Positions 22,476 to 31,364 of a stretch of DNA of 49,438 nucleotides are shown piece after piece. The notes under the pieces are model-generated. The model was not told the DNA's origin and did not search any database. It worked only from the letters and a program-made list of their open reading frames with translations. The DNA comes from Bacteroidota bacterium (GTDB lineage Bacteria > Bacteroidota > Bacteroidia > Flavobacteriales > Flavobacteriaceae). How positions within the stretch are numbered: position 1 is the stretch's first letter; each line of letters begins with the position of its first letter. The stretch covers positions 1 to 49,438 of the forward strand of contig JAEWCF010000073.1 in the NCBI GenBank assembly GCA_023390775.1, given 5' to 3'. The position numbers and the translations under genes were made by a program.

Positions 22476-24695
22476 ATGAAAAAAACTATACTCGTCTCAA
22501 ACCGGCTCCCCTTTGAAGTCAAATCGGCCGACGGCTCCCCCGAAATCGTGCCCAGCGTAGGCGGGCTTGCCACCGGGCTGAAATCCATCCACGAAAGCGG
22601 CGACAGCATTTGGATAGGCTGGACAGGGCTTCCGGCCGACAAAACCTATCCCGATATCGAGTCTGCCGTAGCGCGCGAGTCCATCACCAGGCATTGCGTG
22701 CCCGTTCCCTTGACCGCACGTGACATCGAGGACGTCTACCTCGGCTTCAGCAACAATGCCATCTGGCCGCTCTTCCACTACTTCCTGCAGTACACCCGCT
22801 ATTATCCCGGCCAATGGCAGCGGTATGTGGAGGTCAACCGCAAATTCGCCGACGAGGTCCTGCGACATGCATCGCCCGACGATGTGGTCTGGGTCCACGA
22901 CTATCAACTGTTATTGGTTCCCGCTATGCTGCGCGAGATCATGCCGTCGCTCACCATCGGGCTTTTCCTGCACATCCCTTTTCCGGCCTTCGAGATTTTC
23001 AGGACCTTTCCCTGGCGAAACGAACTGCTCGAGGGAATGCTCGGCGCCGATCTCATCGGCTTCCATACTTATGATTACGTGCAACATTTTCTGAATTCGG
23101 TGCGGCGGATCACGGGCTTTGAGACGCGCTTCAGCGAAATTGTCCTGCGGGGAAGGAAGGTCAGGACCGATTGTTTTCCCATGGGCATCGATTACGCGCG
23201 TTTCCACGGAGCCGCTCTCGAACATTCATCCAGGCCTCCCGAAGCAAGGTCCGAAATCTGGCGCAGGCTCCACGAACATCTCGACCAATACCCGGACCGA
23301 AAACTCATCCTTTCCATTGACCGGATGGATTACACCAAGGGAATCCCCGAGCGCTTGCGGGCCTTTGAATACTTTCTGGACCATTATCCGCAATTCCGTG
23401 AAAAGGTCAGATTGGTCATGCTGGTGGTCCCCTCGCGGACCAACGTTCCGCAATACCAGAAACTCAAGCGTGAGACCGATGAACTCGTGGGCCGCATCAA
23501 CGGCAAATTTGCCACGGTGGAATGGACGCCCGTCTGGTATTTCTACAGGTCAATGCCCTTTGAAGACCTGATCGACCTCTACACCTCCACGCACGTCGCG
23601 CTCATCTCTCCCCTGCGAGACGGGATGAACCTTGTCGCCAAGGAATACGTCGCCACCCGAACCGATGCGTCCGGGGTCCTGATCCTGAGCGAAATGGCCG
23701 GGGCCGCAAGCGAAATGAACGAGGCGCTTTTGATCAATCCTGGCAACATCGAACACTTTGCCGATACGCTCCGCACCGCTTTGGAGATGCCCCTCGGGGA
23801 ACAGGTGACGCGTTTTTCGGCGTTGAGAAAAAGACTGGCGCGCTATGACGTCAACCGCTGGGCCGATGATTTCATGAACAGCCTGACCACTAAGCCCAAA
23901 GAGATGGAATCCGCGACTTGCCGCCCGCTTGACGTGCCTGCGATTTCCGCGATCAGGAAGGCGTACGCCGATGCCGATTCCCGGATCCTGATGTTGGATT
24001 ATGACGGCACGCTGGTAAATTTTACGTTGAATCCCGATCGCGCCGTCCCCGATCCCGAATTATTGGAAATCATCGGCAATCTGGCTGCGGATCCGGCGAA
24101 CGAGGTGGCTATCGTCAGCGGGCGCGGCCAGGCTTTCCTTGAGCATTGGTTTGGCCCACCGGTCACCCTGGTGAGCGATCACGGCGTCCGGATGAGGCGC
24201 GGTTCGTGGGAGGAAATCGAACGGGTGGACACCAGCTGGAAGGAAAGCGTGAGGCCCGTCATCGAGAATTTTGTCGATCGGACACCGGGGGCCTTTATCG
24301 AGGAGAAGGAGTATTCGATCGCTTTCCACTTCAGGCGATGCGAAGCCGAACTGGCTGAAATCCGCACCCGCGAACTGCGTATTGTCCTGACCGCGCTCAT
24401 CGCGGACGATGCCCTCACCATTCTGGACGGGCATAAGGTATTGGAAGTCAAGAGCAGCCTGATCTCGAAAGGAAGGGCGGCGACCAGGCTTCTTTCGGGC
24501 AAACCACGCGGTTTCATACTCGCCATCGGCGACGACCGCACCGACGAGCACATGTTTGACGCGCTACCCGAAGGCTCGTTTTCAATCAAGGTGGGAATGG
24601 CCGAAACCTGCGCGGGATATTTTGTTTCGGACACTTCGCAGATCAGGAAGTTGCTGAGGGAACTCTCAAGTCTGTCCAAAGTAATGGCGCGTTAA
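22476..24695 (+). CDS. Bifunctional trehalose-6-phosphate synthase/phosphatase
   Basis: About 739 residues from ATG 22476 (MKKTILVSNRLPFEV), matching the usual GT20 N terminus; an ATG at 22452 adds eight residues. The GT20 domain (to about residue 465) makes trehalose-6-phosphate from UDP-glucose and glucose-6-phosphate: VWVHDYQLLLVPAMLRE, LDRMDYTKGIPER-like SIDRMDYTKGIPERL, and SPLRDGMNLVAKEYVA. A C-terminal HAD phosphatase (about residues 490-735) shows LMLDYDGTLVNF, IVSGRGQAF and AIGDDRTDEHMF. One polypeptide can thus complete trehalose synthesis. It is divergent from the GH15 gene; TAAATTTA at about 22440 is a 7-of-8 -7 box. Confidence 0.95.
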   Translation: MKKTILVSNRLPFEVKSADGSPEIVPSVGGLATGLKSIHESGDSIWIGWTGLPADKTYPDIESAVARESITRHCVPVPLTARDIEDVYLGFSNNAIWPLFHYFLQYTRYYPGQWQRYVEVNRKFADEVLRHASPDDVVWVHDYQLLLVPAMLREIMPSLTIGLFLHIPFPAFEIFRTFPWRNELLEGMLGADLIGFHTYDYVQHFLNSVRRITGFETRFSEIVLRGRKVRTDCFPMGIDYARFHGAALEHSSRPPEARSEIWRRLHEHLDQYPDRKLILSIDRMDYTKGIPERLRAFEYFLDHYPQFREKVRLVMLVVPSRTNVPQYQKLKRETDELVGRINGKFATVEWTPVWYFYRSMPFEDLIDLYTSTHVALISPLRDGMNLVAKEYVATRTDASGVLILSEMAGAASEMNEALLINPGNIEHFADTLRTALEMPLGEQVTRFSALRKRLARYDVNRWADDFMNSLTTKPKEMESATCRPLDVPAISAIRKAYADADSRILMLDYDGTLVNFTLNPDRAVPDPELLEIIGNLAADPANEVAIVSGRGQAFLEHWFGPPVTLVSDHGVRMRRGSWEEIERVDTSWKESVRPVIENFVDRTPGAFIEEKEYSIAFHFRRCEAELAEIRTRELRIVLTALIADDALTILDGHKVLEVKSSLISKGRAATRLLSGKPRGFILAIGDDRTDEHMFDALPEGSFSIKVGMAETCAGYFVSDTSQIRKLLRELSSLSKVMAR

Positions 24696-24719
24696 GCGAA
24701 ATTGCCTATTTTTATCGCA

Positions 24720-26087
24720 ATGGACCAACCCGTTTTCTCGCTACTCCAGGTCATGCAAAGCGTGCGCAAAACCCTGTCGGCGCGCTACACGAGCGCATTC
24801 TGGGTCCGTGCCGAAATGAACAAGCTCAACCATTACAGCCATTCCGGCCATTGCTACCCGGAACTGGTGGAAAAGGAAAACGGCAAGGTCATCGCGCAGG
24901 TCAACGCGACCATGTGGCGGGATGATTATCGCCGGGCGGATATAATGTTCCGCGAAACGCTGGGCGAACCGCTCAGGGACGGCATCAAGATCCTTTTTCG
25001 GGCCTCGATCAACTTTGACCCGGTGCACGGGCTTTCGCTGAACATCCAGCAAATCGACCCGGCCTTTACCCTTGGCGATCTCGAACGCGAGAAAAAGGAA
25101 ACGCTCGAAAAATTGAAAGTGCGCGGGATCCTGGAGGCCAACAAATCGCTGCCGATGCCCATCCTTCCGCAACGCATCGCGGTCATTTCGGTGGAGACGA
25201 GCAAGGGTTACGCCGATTTTTTAAGTGTCATCGACGGAAATCCTTTCGGATACAAATTCTTCCACATGCTTTTTCCGTCCATACTTCAGGGCGAGAAAGC
25301 CATTTTGGGAATTACCGCACAACTCGCCCGTATCCGGACCATCATCCATCACTTTGACGTCGTGGCGATCATTCGCGGCGGTGGCGGTGATGTGGGCCTG
25401 TCCGTATACAATGATTATCGGATAGCCGAAGCGATCGCCTCCTTCCCCATTCCCGTGCTGGCCGGGATCGGGCATGCGACGAACGTCACTGCTGGCGAAA
25501 TGGTGGCCCACGCCTATGCGATAACGCCGACCAAACTGGCCGAAATGCTGATCCAGCGAATCCACGAAACGGCCGTTCCGCTGGGGCGGGCTTCGCGCAC
25601 GATTTCGATGCAGGCAACCTCCCTGCTGTCCCGAAAGAACGAAATCCTGGCAACCGAGGCAAAGTTGTTAAGGTCGGTTACGTCCACAAGGCTCGGCGCG
25701 TTCAGGCACCAGCTACAGATTTTGCGAGCAACAACCGTCCGCGGCGCAGGCAATTTGTTGGATTCGACGGCAAGGTTGTTGGCAGACCAATGGTCGGAAC
25801 TTGAAAATGCGACAGGCGAAATTCTCTCCGGAAATGCTGCGTCGGTGCACGAGATTACGTCGGTCCTGCACCGCGAAAGCCGGCGGTCATTAACGCGCGC
25901 AACCGAAAACCTGGGGTTTGCGGCCGGACAAGTCCGTGCGATGGACCCTGCAAACGTACTGCGGCGGGGTTTCAGCATCACGCGCTTCCAGGGAAAAGCA
26001 GTGCGCGATCCCGGGGAAATTCCGCCTGGCGAAATAATCACAACCGAATTAGCTTCCGGCCTGTTGACGAGCCGGAAAACCACTTGA
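24720..26087 (+). CDS. xseA: Exodeoxyribonuclease VII large subunit
   Basis: About 455 residues from ATG 24720 (MDQPVFSLLQVMQSV); a TTG six codons upstream is less likely. It is the catalytic subunit of the single-strand-specific, metal-independent exonuclease of DNA repair. An N-terminal OB-fold (SAFWVRAEMNKLNHYSHSGH, VNATMWRDDYRR) precedes the catalytic core with IRGGGGDVGLSVYND and AGIGHATNVTAGE. The helical arm is followed by a C-terminal VLRRGFSITR motif. xseB follows after one base, so the two are translated together. It begins 24 bp after the trehalose gene. Confidence 0.95.
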   Translation: MDQPVFSLLQVMQSVRKTLSARYTSAFWVRAEMNKLNHYSHSGHCYPELVEKENGKVIAQVNATMWRDDYRRADIMFRETLGEPLRDGIKILFRASINFDPVHGLSLNIQQIDPAFTLGDLEREKKETLEKLKVRGILEANKSLPMPILPQRIAVISVETSKGYADFLSVIDGNPFGYKFFHMLFPSILQGEKAILGITAQLARIRTIIHHFDVVAIIRGGGGDVGLSVYNDYRIAEAIASFPIPVLAGIGHATNVTAGEMVAHAYAITPTKLAEMLIQRIHETAVPLGRASRTISMQATSLLSRKNEILATEAKLLRSVTSTRLGAFRHQLQILRATTVRGAGNLLDSTARLLADQWSELENATGEILSGNAASVHEITSVLHRESRRSLTRATENLGFAAGQVRAMDPANVLRRGFSITRFQGKAVRDPGEIPPGEIITTELASGLLTSRKTT

Positions 26088-26088
26088 T

Positions 26089-26295
26089 ATGGAAGAAATT
26101 ACAAATTACGCCGACGCATTTGCCGAGCTCCAGTCCATCGTCGCCGAAATTGAAAAGGGCGAAATCTCGGTGGATGAATTGTCGCAAAAGGTCAAAAGGG
26201 CCGCGGCGCTGATCCAATTTTGCAAGAAACGGCTCAGCAACACCGAAGAAGATGTCAATGCCATCCTGCGCGAGCTGGATCGCGATCAGCCCTGA
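26089..26295 (+). CDS. xseB: Exodeoxyribonuclease VII small subunit
   Basis: 68 residues, normal for XseB. It is a helical hairpin with the characteristic FAELQSIVAEIEKGEISVDELSQKV and ALIQFCKKRLSNTEEDV. It binds the long helical arm of XseA to build the nuclease. It starts one base after the xseA stop. Its last 10 bp overlap the 3' end of the convergent small lipoprotein gene. Confidence 0.95.
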   Translation: MEEITNYADAFAELQSIVAEIEKGEISVDELSQKVKRAAALIQFCKKRLSNTEEDVNAILRELDRDQP

Positions 26296-26441
26296 ACCGA
26301 AGGCTGCTGGACAGGCATTGGCTGGGGTTTTACATTTTCGACAAAACGCCTTTTGCGCCAGGAGTCGGCGTTGCAGTGAGAGGCGCAGGAAGTGGCGAGC
26401 AGCAGCACGCCGAAGGCGAGGGTAATAATCTTGGTTTTCAT
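26286..26441 (-). CDS. Small lipoprotein, 51 aa
   Basis: Begins MKTKIITLAFGVLLLATSCA, a lipoprotein signal with lipobox ATSC; after cleavage about 33 residues remain, SHCNADSWRKRRFVENVKPQ and a Pro/Gln-rich end. A longer frame starting at 26468 adds nine non-signal residues and is less likely. The function is unknown. It converges on xseB with a 10-bp overlap of coding sequence. The mature part is polar with a second cysteine. Confidence 0.75.
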   Translation of the reverse strand: MKTKIITLAFGVLLLATSCASHCNADSWRKRRFVENVKPQPMPVQQPSVQG

Positions 26442-26515
26442 GGCAATAGTTTTTTTATCCCAACGCAACGCCGTCGTGGATTATTGAACCTTATTGCCTG
26501 ATTAACATAAGATTG

Positions 26516-29287
26516 TCAGGATTTCTTATTGAACTGTGAAATGGGCAGGATGACGGTAAATTCGGCGCCGGAGGATTCATCGCCGTGGGCAAAAATTAGC
26601 CCATTGTGGTTTTCGGCGATCTTCCGGCACATCGCAAGCCCGATCCCCGTTCCCTGAAATTGCTGCTTGCCGTGGAGGCGCTGGAAAATCTGGAAAATCC
26701 GCTCGGCGTATTCCTGTGCAAACCCGATCCCGTTGTCGCTGAAAACGATCCGCACATAGCCCTTGGGCGATCGCGGCAGGTTATAGGAATCGGTCTGCGC
26801 CTGGTCCAGGACTTCGGCCGAGATCCGGATTTCGGGCGGAACGTCTGGCCGGCTGTATTTGAGCGAATTTGAGATGAGGTTATTGAAAAGCTGAAGCATC
26901 TGGCTCGGGATGGCATCGATCACGGGCAATTCCGTCCTGACAATTTTCCCTTGTTTTTCTTCCAGGACGATGTCAAAATCACCAATGGCCTCATCGACCA
27001 CTCTCTCCAGTTTAACTTTCTTGAAAACTTCGGTCTTACGCGCCAGTTGCGAATAGCCCAGGATGTCGCTGATCAGGTTGGCCATCCGGCTGGCCGCGTT
27101 CTCGATCCGGTCAATGTGGTACTTGGCCTTTTCGTTCACCTCCCCCAACGCCGATTCTAGCATACCCGTAAACATGCTGATCTTGCGCAACGGTTCCTGC
27201 AGATCGTGCGAGGCGATATAGGCGAATTGTTCAAGTTCGGCATTGGATTTTTGCAGATGCAGGTTGGCGAGTTCAAGTTCGAGCGTGCGTTCCCGTACGA
27301 TTTCCTCGATTTTGCGGCGGGCATTGACCTTGTCGGTGACATCGACGGCCACCGCCAAAATTCCGATAATGTTCCCGTTTCCATCCCGGTGCGGTTCATA
27401 AACGAAATCCAGGAACACGGTCTCCTCCTTGCCAAACCGGACGAGTTTGAGTTCGCGTTCGCGCTCCACAACCGAATTCCCTTCAAATGCGCGATCCGTC
27501 AGTTCTTCGAGGCCTTGCCGCGTCGCATCGGGCACTCCCTCGAAAATCGGTTTGTTCATCACCGCTGAACGGGGTTTGCCCCAAATGTCGATCATGGCCT
27601 GGTTGGCGATCTCCACAACTAGGTCGCGCCCGCGAAGCATGCACATGGCCAGCGGGGCCTGCAAAATCATGGTCCTGAAATTACGTTCGCTTTCCTCAAG
27701 CGCCTTCTTTGCCACATTGAGGTCGGTGACGTCGGCGGCGGTGTTCATCACGGCGTATGGTTTGCCGTTTGAATCGAACAACGGCGTAAAACTGTAATTA
27801 AAGTAATACGTATTGAGCCTCGATCCGTCGTGAAGGTCTATCTTCTGGTTGTGCGCGTGGAAAGGGATACCGGTGTCGTATACTTCCAGGAGCTGTTCGT
27901 ACGGACCCTGGCCGGCAAGTTCGGGCAGGACTTCGGCGTAGGTTTTCCCAATGACCGAATGATCGCGGTGCCAGGCATCCAGGATCGCCTGGTTGACCAT
28001 CTCGACGCGCATTTCGCGGCCCACGTAAACACCGATCGGGAACGGAGCGCTCTCGATCAGGCTCTTGAGGTGCTGGGCACTCTGTTCCAGCGCGAATTTG
28101 GATTTGACGCTGGCGCTGATATCCTGGATGATCCCGGAAATGGTCACCGGCTTGCCGTCTTCCTCCTGGATCTGTCCGATGGACCGCAGGTAAAGCGTCT
28201 CACCCGTCTTTTCGTTCGCGATCCTGAAGACGATGTCGTGCTTCTGCTCCCGTTTCCATTTGGACAGCAAGGCCTCGGAAGCCATCGCATAGTCGTCCGG
28301 ATGTACTTTCTTCAGCAATTGCTCAAGCGGAAGGTTAAGCCGGGTAACCCCGAACCACTCCATGATCTGCGGCGAGTAACTGACCGTATTGCTCTTGAGG
28401 TCGATATTGAAAACACCCAAATCACCTATTTCCACTGCAAGTTGCAGGCTGCGCTCTTTTTCCACGAGGGCTTTGCGGTCATTATAGATATTGGTCACCT
28501 CGTTGAACATGGCCAGCACGCCCACGGGATAGGTGTTCCCCGCCTCATAGTACGGTTGCAGGATAAAGTTGAAATAGCCGTTCTCGAGCTTTCCCGCCCG
28601 GCGGATCGAGAGTTGGGCCTCGTGCGCGTGGTACGGGATTCCCGTGCGCCGCACCAGGTCGATGATGTCGTCGTACTTCTGCTCGACCAGTTCAGGCAGC
28701 GCTTCGCGGAGGGGTTTTCCCAATATCGATTGGTCGCGGCCCCAAAGCCGAAGCGAGGGTTCGTTGGCCAGCTCGATGATCAGGTCGGAACCCTTAAAGA
28801 TGTGGATGGCGATGGCGGCCTGCATGAACAGGTTATAGGCCGGTTCAAGCGAGCGGATGGTTTCGTCGCGCCTGCCGAGTATGATCCGGTCGGTGACGTC
28901 AATTGCGGTGTGGATGATGTAATCGATTTCACCTGCCTGGTCAAATATCGGAGTATGAATGACGGTCCAGTACATCTCGTAGAAAGACCCGTCGGGCGTC
29001 CCGATATCGTATCGCTGCGCCTGAAGCTCGTTCTTGCGTTTGTTGCGGATGCAGGACTCCAGGGAATCCCGGATGTCGTCGGAAAAATTCGGAGCCGCGG
29101 GATTGTCCGGGAAATACGTAAAAAGGCTACTGCCGATGAGCTCGTCCTTGCGGACTCCGGCGAAGGCCGCAAACTCGTCGGTGGAACCAATAACGGTATA
29201 TCGGGGGCTGTCAGGCCTTACAAGCGCGCTCGCTCCGGGCATGACGCTGAAAATGGTCCGGAAGTCCGGCGCGGGGTTTCGATCCAA
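26516..29287 (-). CDS. Soluble multi-PAS sensor histidine kinase
   Basis: 923 residues with no signal peptide or membrane helix. Five PAS-type modules can be traced at about residues 10-130, 150-270, 285-395, 405-535 and 540-660, each ending in a linker like AIDVTDR or AAADVTDLN. A short coiled coil leads into HisKA with His694 in AYIASHDLQEPLRKI. The ATPase domain has FNNLISNSLKYS, DNGIGFAQEY and GTGIGLAMCRKI. Modules 2, 4 and 5 resemble one another, suggesting internal duplication. The start codon is TTG (29287); ATG 29242 would cut into the first PAS. No cognate response regulator is adjacent. Confidence 0.92.
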   Translation of the reverse strand: MDRNPAPDFRTIFSVMPGASALVRPDSPRYTVIGSTDEFAAFAGVRKDELIGSSLFTYFPDNPAAPNFSDDIRDSLESCIRNKRKNELQAQRYDIGTPDGSFYEMYWTVIHTPIFDQAGEIDYIIHTAIDVTDRIILGRRDETIRSLEPAYNLFMQAAIAIHIFKGSDLIIELANEPSLRLWGRDQSILGKPLREALPELVEQKYDDIIDLVRRTGIPYHAHEAQLSIRRAGKLENGYFNFILQPYYEAGNTYPVGVLAMFNEVTNIYNDRKALVEKERSLQLAVEIGDLGVFNIDLKSNTVSYSPQIMEWFGVTRLNLPLEQLLKKVHPDDYAMASEALLSKWKREQKHDIVFRIANEKTGETLYLRSIGQIQEEDGKPVTISGIIQDISASVKSKFALEQSAQHLKSLIESAPFPIGVYVGREMRVEMVNQAILDAWHRDHSVIGKTYAEVLPELAGQGPYEQLLEVYDTGIPFHAHNQKIDLHDGSRLNTYYFNYSFTPLFDSNGKPYAVMNTAADVTDLNVAKKALEESERNFRTMILQAPLAMCMLRGRDLVVEIANQAMIDIWGKPRSAVMNKPIFEGVPDATRQGLEELTDRAFEGNSVVERERELKLVRFGKEETVFLDFVYEPHRDGNGNIIGILAVAVDVTDKVNARRKIEEIVRERTLELELANLHLQKSNAELEQFAYIASHDLQEPLRKISMFTGMLESALGEVNEKAKYHIDRIENAASRMANLISDILGYSQLARKTEVFKKVKLERVVDEAIGDFDIVLEEKQGKIVRTELPVIDAIPSQMLQLFNNLISNSLKYSRPDVPPEIRISAEVLDQAQTDSYNLPRSPKGYVRIVFSDNGIGFAQEYAERIFQIFQRLHGKQQFQGTGIGLAMCRKIAENHNGLIFAHGDESSGAEFTVILPISQFNKKS

Positions 29288-29411
29288 TGTTGGGTGGCTT
29301 GAATTTGAATCCTTAAAAATAGAAAATAACGGCCATATATTTTGTTAAATAAATGTTGGGTGGGTTTGCAAATTTCGGCCGGGCGTCCTTATTTTCGCAG
29401 AAAACCACAGC

Positions 29412-29936
29412 ATGAAATTATTGGGCATCGGATCGCGTATATCGCATCCGGAATTTGGCAAAGGCGTCATCACCAACGTCACATCGGAGCATTATTGGGT
29501 GACTTTTATCGATTCGGGACTGGAAACAATCAAGCTCGATGCCGGATTCGATGTCATCGAGGCCGCCGACAATGATGTGGATACGGTCAGCCTTTACGAT
29601 GTCGAAAAAACGTTGAAATCCCTCCTGCAGCGCTGGAGCGACATTACGCCATCGGCACCCATCGCCGAAAAATGGAAGGGCGGAAAACTCATCATGGACC
29701 CCGGTCAGGCAGGCGTCCAGGGCAAGGAAGTCCCTATCGATACCTTTTTTCACAAGATCGTAATGGTCAGGGACCGGCTTAGGGTGATGGAGCAAAAGAT
29801 CAACGCGAGCAAACTCGACGATGCCGAAAAGGTCGAACTCCAACAATACATTACCCGCATCTACGGCAGCCTTACCACTTTCAACGTGCTGTTCAAATCC
29901 CCTTCTGACCAGTTCGTCGGTGAAAAGACCAAGTAA
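29412..29936 (+). CDS. Conserved hypothetical protein with SH3/KOW-like N terminus
   Basis: 174 residues. The N terminus, LGIGSRISHPEFGKGVITNV followed by WVTFIDSGLETIKL, has the look of the small beta-barrel found at the C terminus of UvrD/PcrA helicases and related nucleic-acid-binding proteins. The remaining 110 residues are helical with no motif I recognise (KTLKSLLQRWSDITPSAPI, FFHKIVMVRDRLRVMEQKI). The function is unknown; nucleic-acid or RNA-polymerase binding is only a suggestion from the N-terminal fold. Its TAA directly abuts the stop codon of the convergent sugar dehydrogenase gene. Confidence 0.85.
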   Translation: MKLLGIGSRISHPEFGKGVITNVTSEHYWVTFIDSGLETIKLDAGFDVIEAADNDVDTVSLYDVEKTLKSLLQRWSDITPSAPIAEKWKGGKLIMDPGQAGVQGKEVPIDTFFHKIVMVRDRLRVMEQKINASKLDDAEKVELQQYITRIYGSLTTFNVLFKSPSDQFVGEKTK

Positions 29937-31169
29937 TTATTTGGCGGCGATACGGTAAAGCCTGCCCTCATCGGTCACGACGTACAGCGCTCCGTCCAGG
30001 CCCTGGGCCACGTCGCGGATTCGTTGCTCCTCCTCAACGAGAAGGCGTTCCTCACCGGTTACCCTGTTGTTTTCGATGACGATCCGCGCCAGATGGCGGC
30101 TGCTGAGCCCGCCGATGAAGAGGTTGTTCTTCCATTCGGGCATGTTCTCTCCGGAATGAAAGGTCATTCCGCTGGGTGAGAGCACGGGATCCCAATAGTA
30201 AACGGGTTGTTCCATGCCTGATTTCTGTGTGATTCCTTCGCCTATCGTCTGTCCGCTGTATTCGACTCCGTAGGTGATGGTTGGCCAACCGTAATTTTTG
30301 CCGGGCGCGATCAGGTTGATCTCGTCACCGCCCTTTGGCCCCATTTCGCTGTTCCATAAATCTCCCGTTTGTGGGTGGATCGCGAGCCCCTGGACATTGC
30401 GGTGCCCGTAGGACCAGATTTCGGGCATGGCATCCTTGCGGCCGATGAAGGGATTGCCTTCCACCGGTTTGCCGTCGCGCGTAATGCGGAATATTTTCCC
30501 CAGGCCCGAATTGAGCCATTGTGCCTGCGGTCGCGTTTCAATATCCGACCTTTCGCCCGTCGAGACATAAAGGTTGCCGGAAGCATCAAAGGCGATCCTT
30601 GAACCGTAGTGTTTGTCGCCGTCGTAAACCGGCAACGCCCTGAAAATTACCGAAACATTCTCGAGCCGGCGTTCGTCGGCCGAAAGTTTCCCCTTTGCCA
30701 CCGATGTGTGGTTGCCCTTGCCCCGCGGTTCCGAAAACGTCCAATAAATGGTGCGGTTTGTGGCAAAATCCGGGTCGGGGGCCACGTCGAGAAGCCCGCC
30801 CTGTCCCGCATCGTCAACCGGCGGTACGCCTTCAAGCGGTGCGCCAAGGTCGCCGGAGGTGGAAACAATCCGCATCCTTCCCTGCTTCTCGGTGACAAGC
30901 AAACGCCCATCCGGAAGCGCGGCAACCGCCCACGGCTTCTCCAAATTGGTCGTGATGGCTTTTACGGTGTAGGGCGCTTTGGTTTTGACGCCCGCAATCC
31001 TCGTCTGGCCTTCAAAGGCGGGTTTATATCGGGTCACGCGGTCCTGGGTTTCGACGGGCGGAAGCTTGCCGTCGGCAGTGGGTTTGGGGTCCTGTTGCGG
31101 GGCGGTGGAGGCTTTGTTCCCGCAGGCACATAGGATCGTCGCCGCAAGAAAGAATAGTGTTGGCTTCAT
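29937..31169 (-). CDS. PQQ-dependent aldose sugar dehydrogenase, lipoprotein
   Basis: 410 residues. MKPTLFFLAATILCACGN is a lipoprotein signal (lipobox LCAC), so it is anchored in the envelope. A six-bladed propeller of the glucose/sorbosone dehydrogenase family follows: PWAVAALPDGRLLVTEKQGR, AFDASGNLYVSTGERSD, GHRNVQGLAIHPQTGDLWNS, EMGPKGGDEINLI, KNYGWPTITYG and a late FHSGENMPEWKNNLFIG. Family members oxidise aldoses with PQQ and pass electrons to the respiratory chain. No PQQ biosynthesis genes are in the window. A 20-unit heptamer array lies just upstream. Confidence 0.92.
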   Translation of the reverse strand: MKPTLFFLAATILCACGNKASTAPQQDPKPTADGKLPPVETQDRVTRYKPAFEGQTRIAGVKTKAPYTVKAITTNLEKPWAVAALPDGRLLVTEKQGRMRIVSTSGDLGAPLEGVPPVDDAGQGGLLDVAPDPDFATNRTIYWTFSEPRGKGNHTSVAKGKLSADERRLENVSVIFRALPVYDGDKHYGSRIAFDASGNLYVSTGERSDIETRPQAQWLNSGLGKIFRITRDGKPVEGNPFIGRKDAMPEIWSYGHRNVQGLAIHPQTGDLWNSEMGPKGGDEINLIAPGKNYGWPTITYGVEYSGQTIGEGITQKSGMEQPVYYWDPVLSPSGMTFHSGENMPEWKNNLFIGGLSSRHLARIVIENNRVTGEERLLVEEEQRIRDVAQGLDGALYVVTDEGRLYRIAAK

Positions 31170-31224
31170 AATAATCTGGATTTGACAAACTTAAATGTAC
31201 GAAAAAAGTTTGATCAAGCGGATG

Positions 31225-31364
31225 GTCGTCAGTCGTCAGTCATCAGTCGTCAGTCATCAGTCGTCAGTCATCAGTCATCAGTCATCAGTCGACAGTCATC
31301 AGTCATCAGTAACTAAACCGTAAACCGTAAACTGTCAACCGTAAACCGTAAACCGTAAACCCTC
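31225..31364. repeat. Twenty-unit heptanucleotide tandem array
   Basis: The array is 140 bp long. Twelve units of GTCRTCA (with one GTCGACA) run from 31225 to 31308. One transitional unit, GTAACTA, follows, then seven units of AACCGTA type (one AACTGTC, last AACCCTC) from 31316 to 31364. The phase is unbroken although the unit sequence changes. It ends at 31364, the base before the ppx stop codon. It lies between ppx and the sugar dehydrogenase gene, both on the minus strand. Confidence 0.93.

Noticed and set aside
31225..31364. CRISPR array
   Set aside because: Units are 7 bp with no spacers and no cas genes nearby; it is a simple tandem array.
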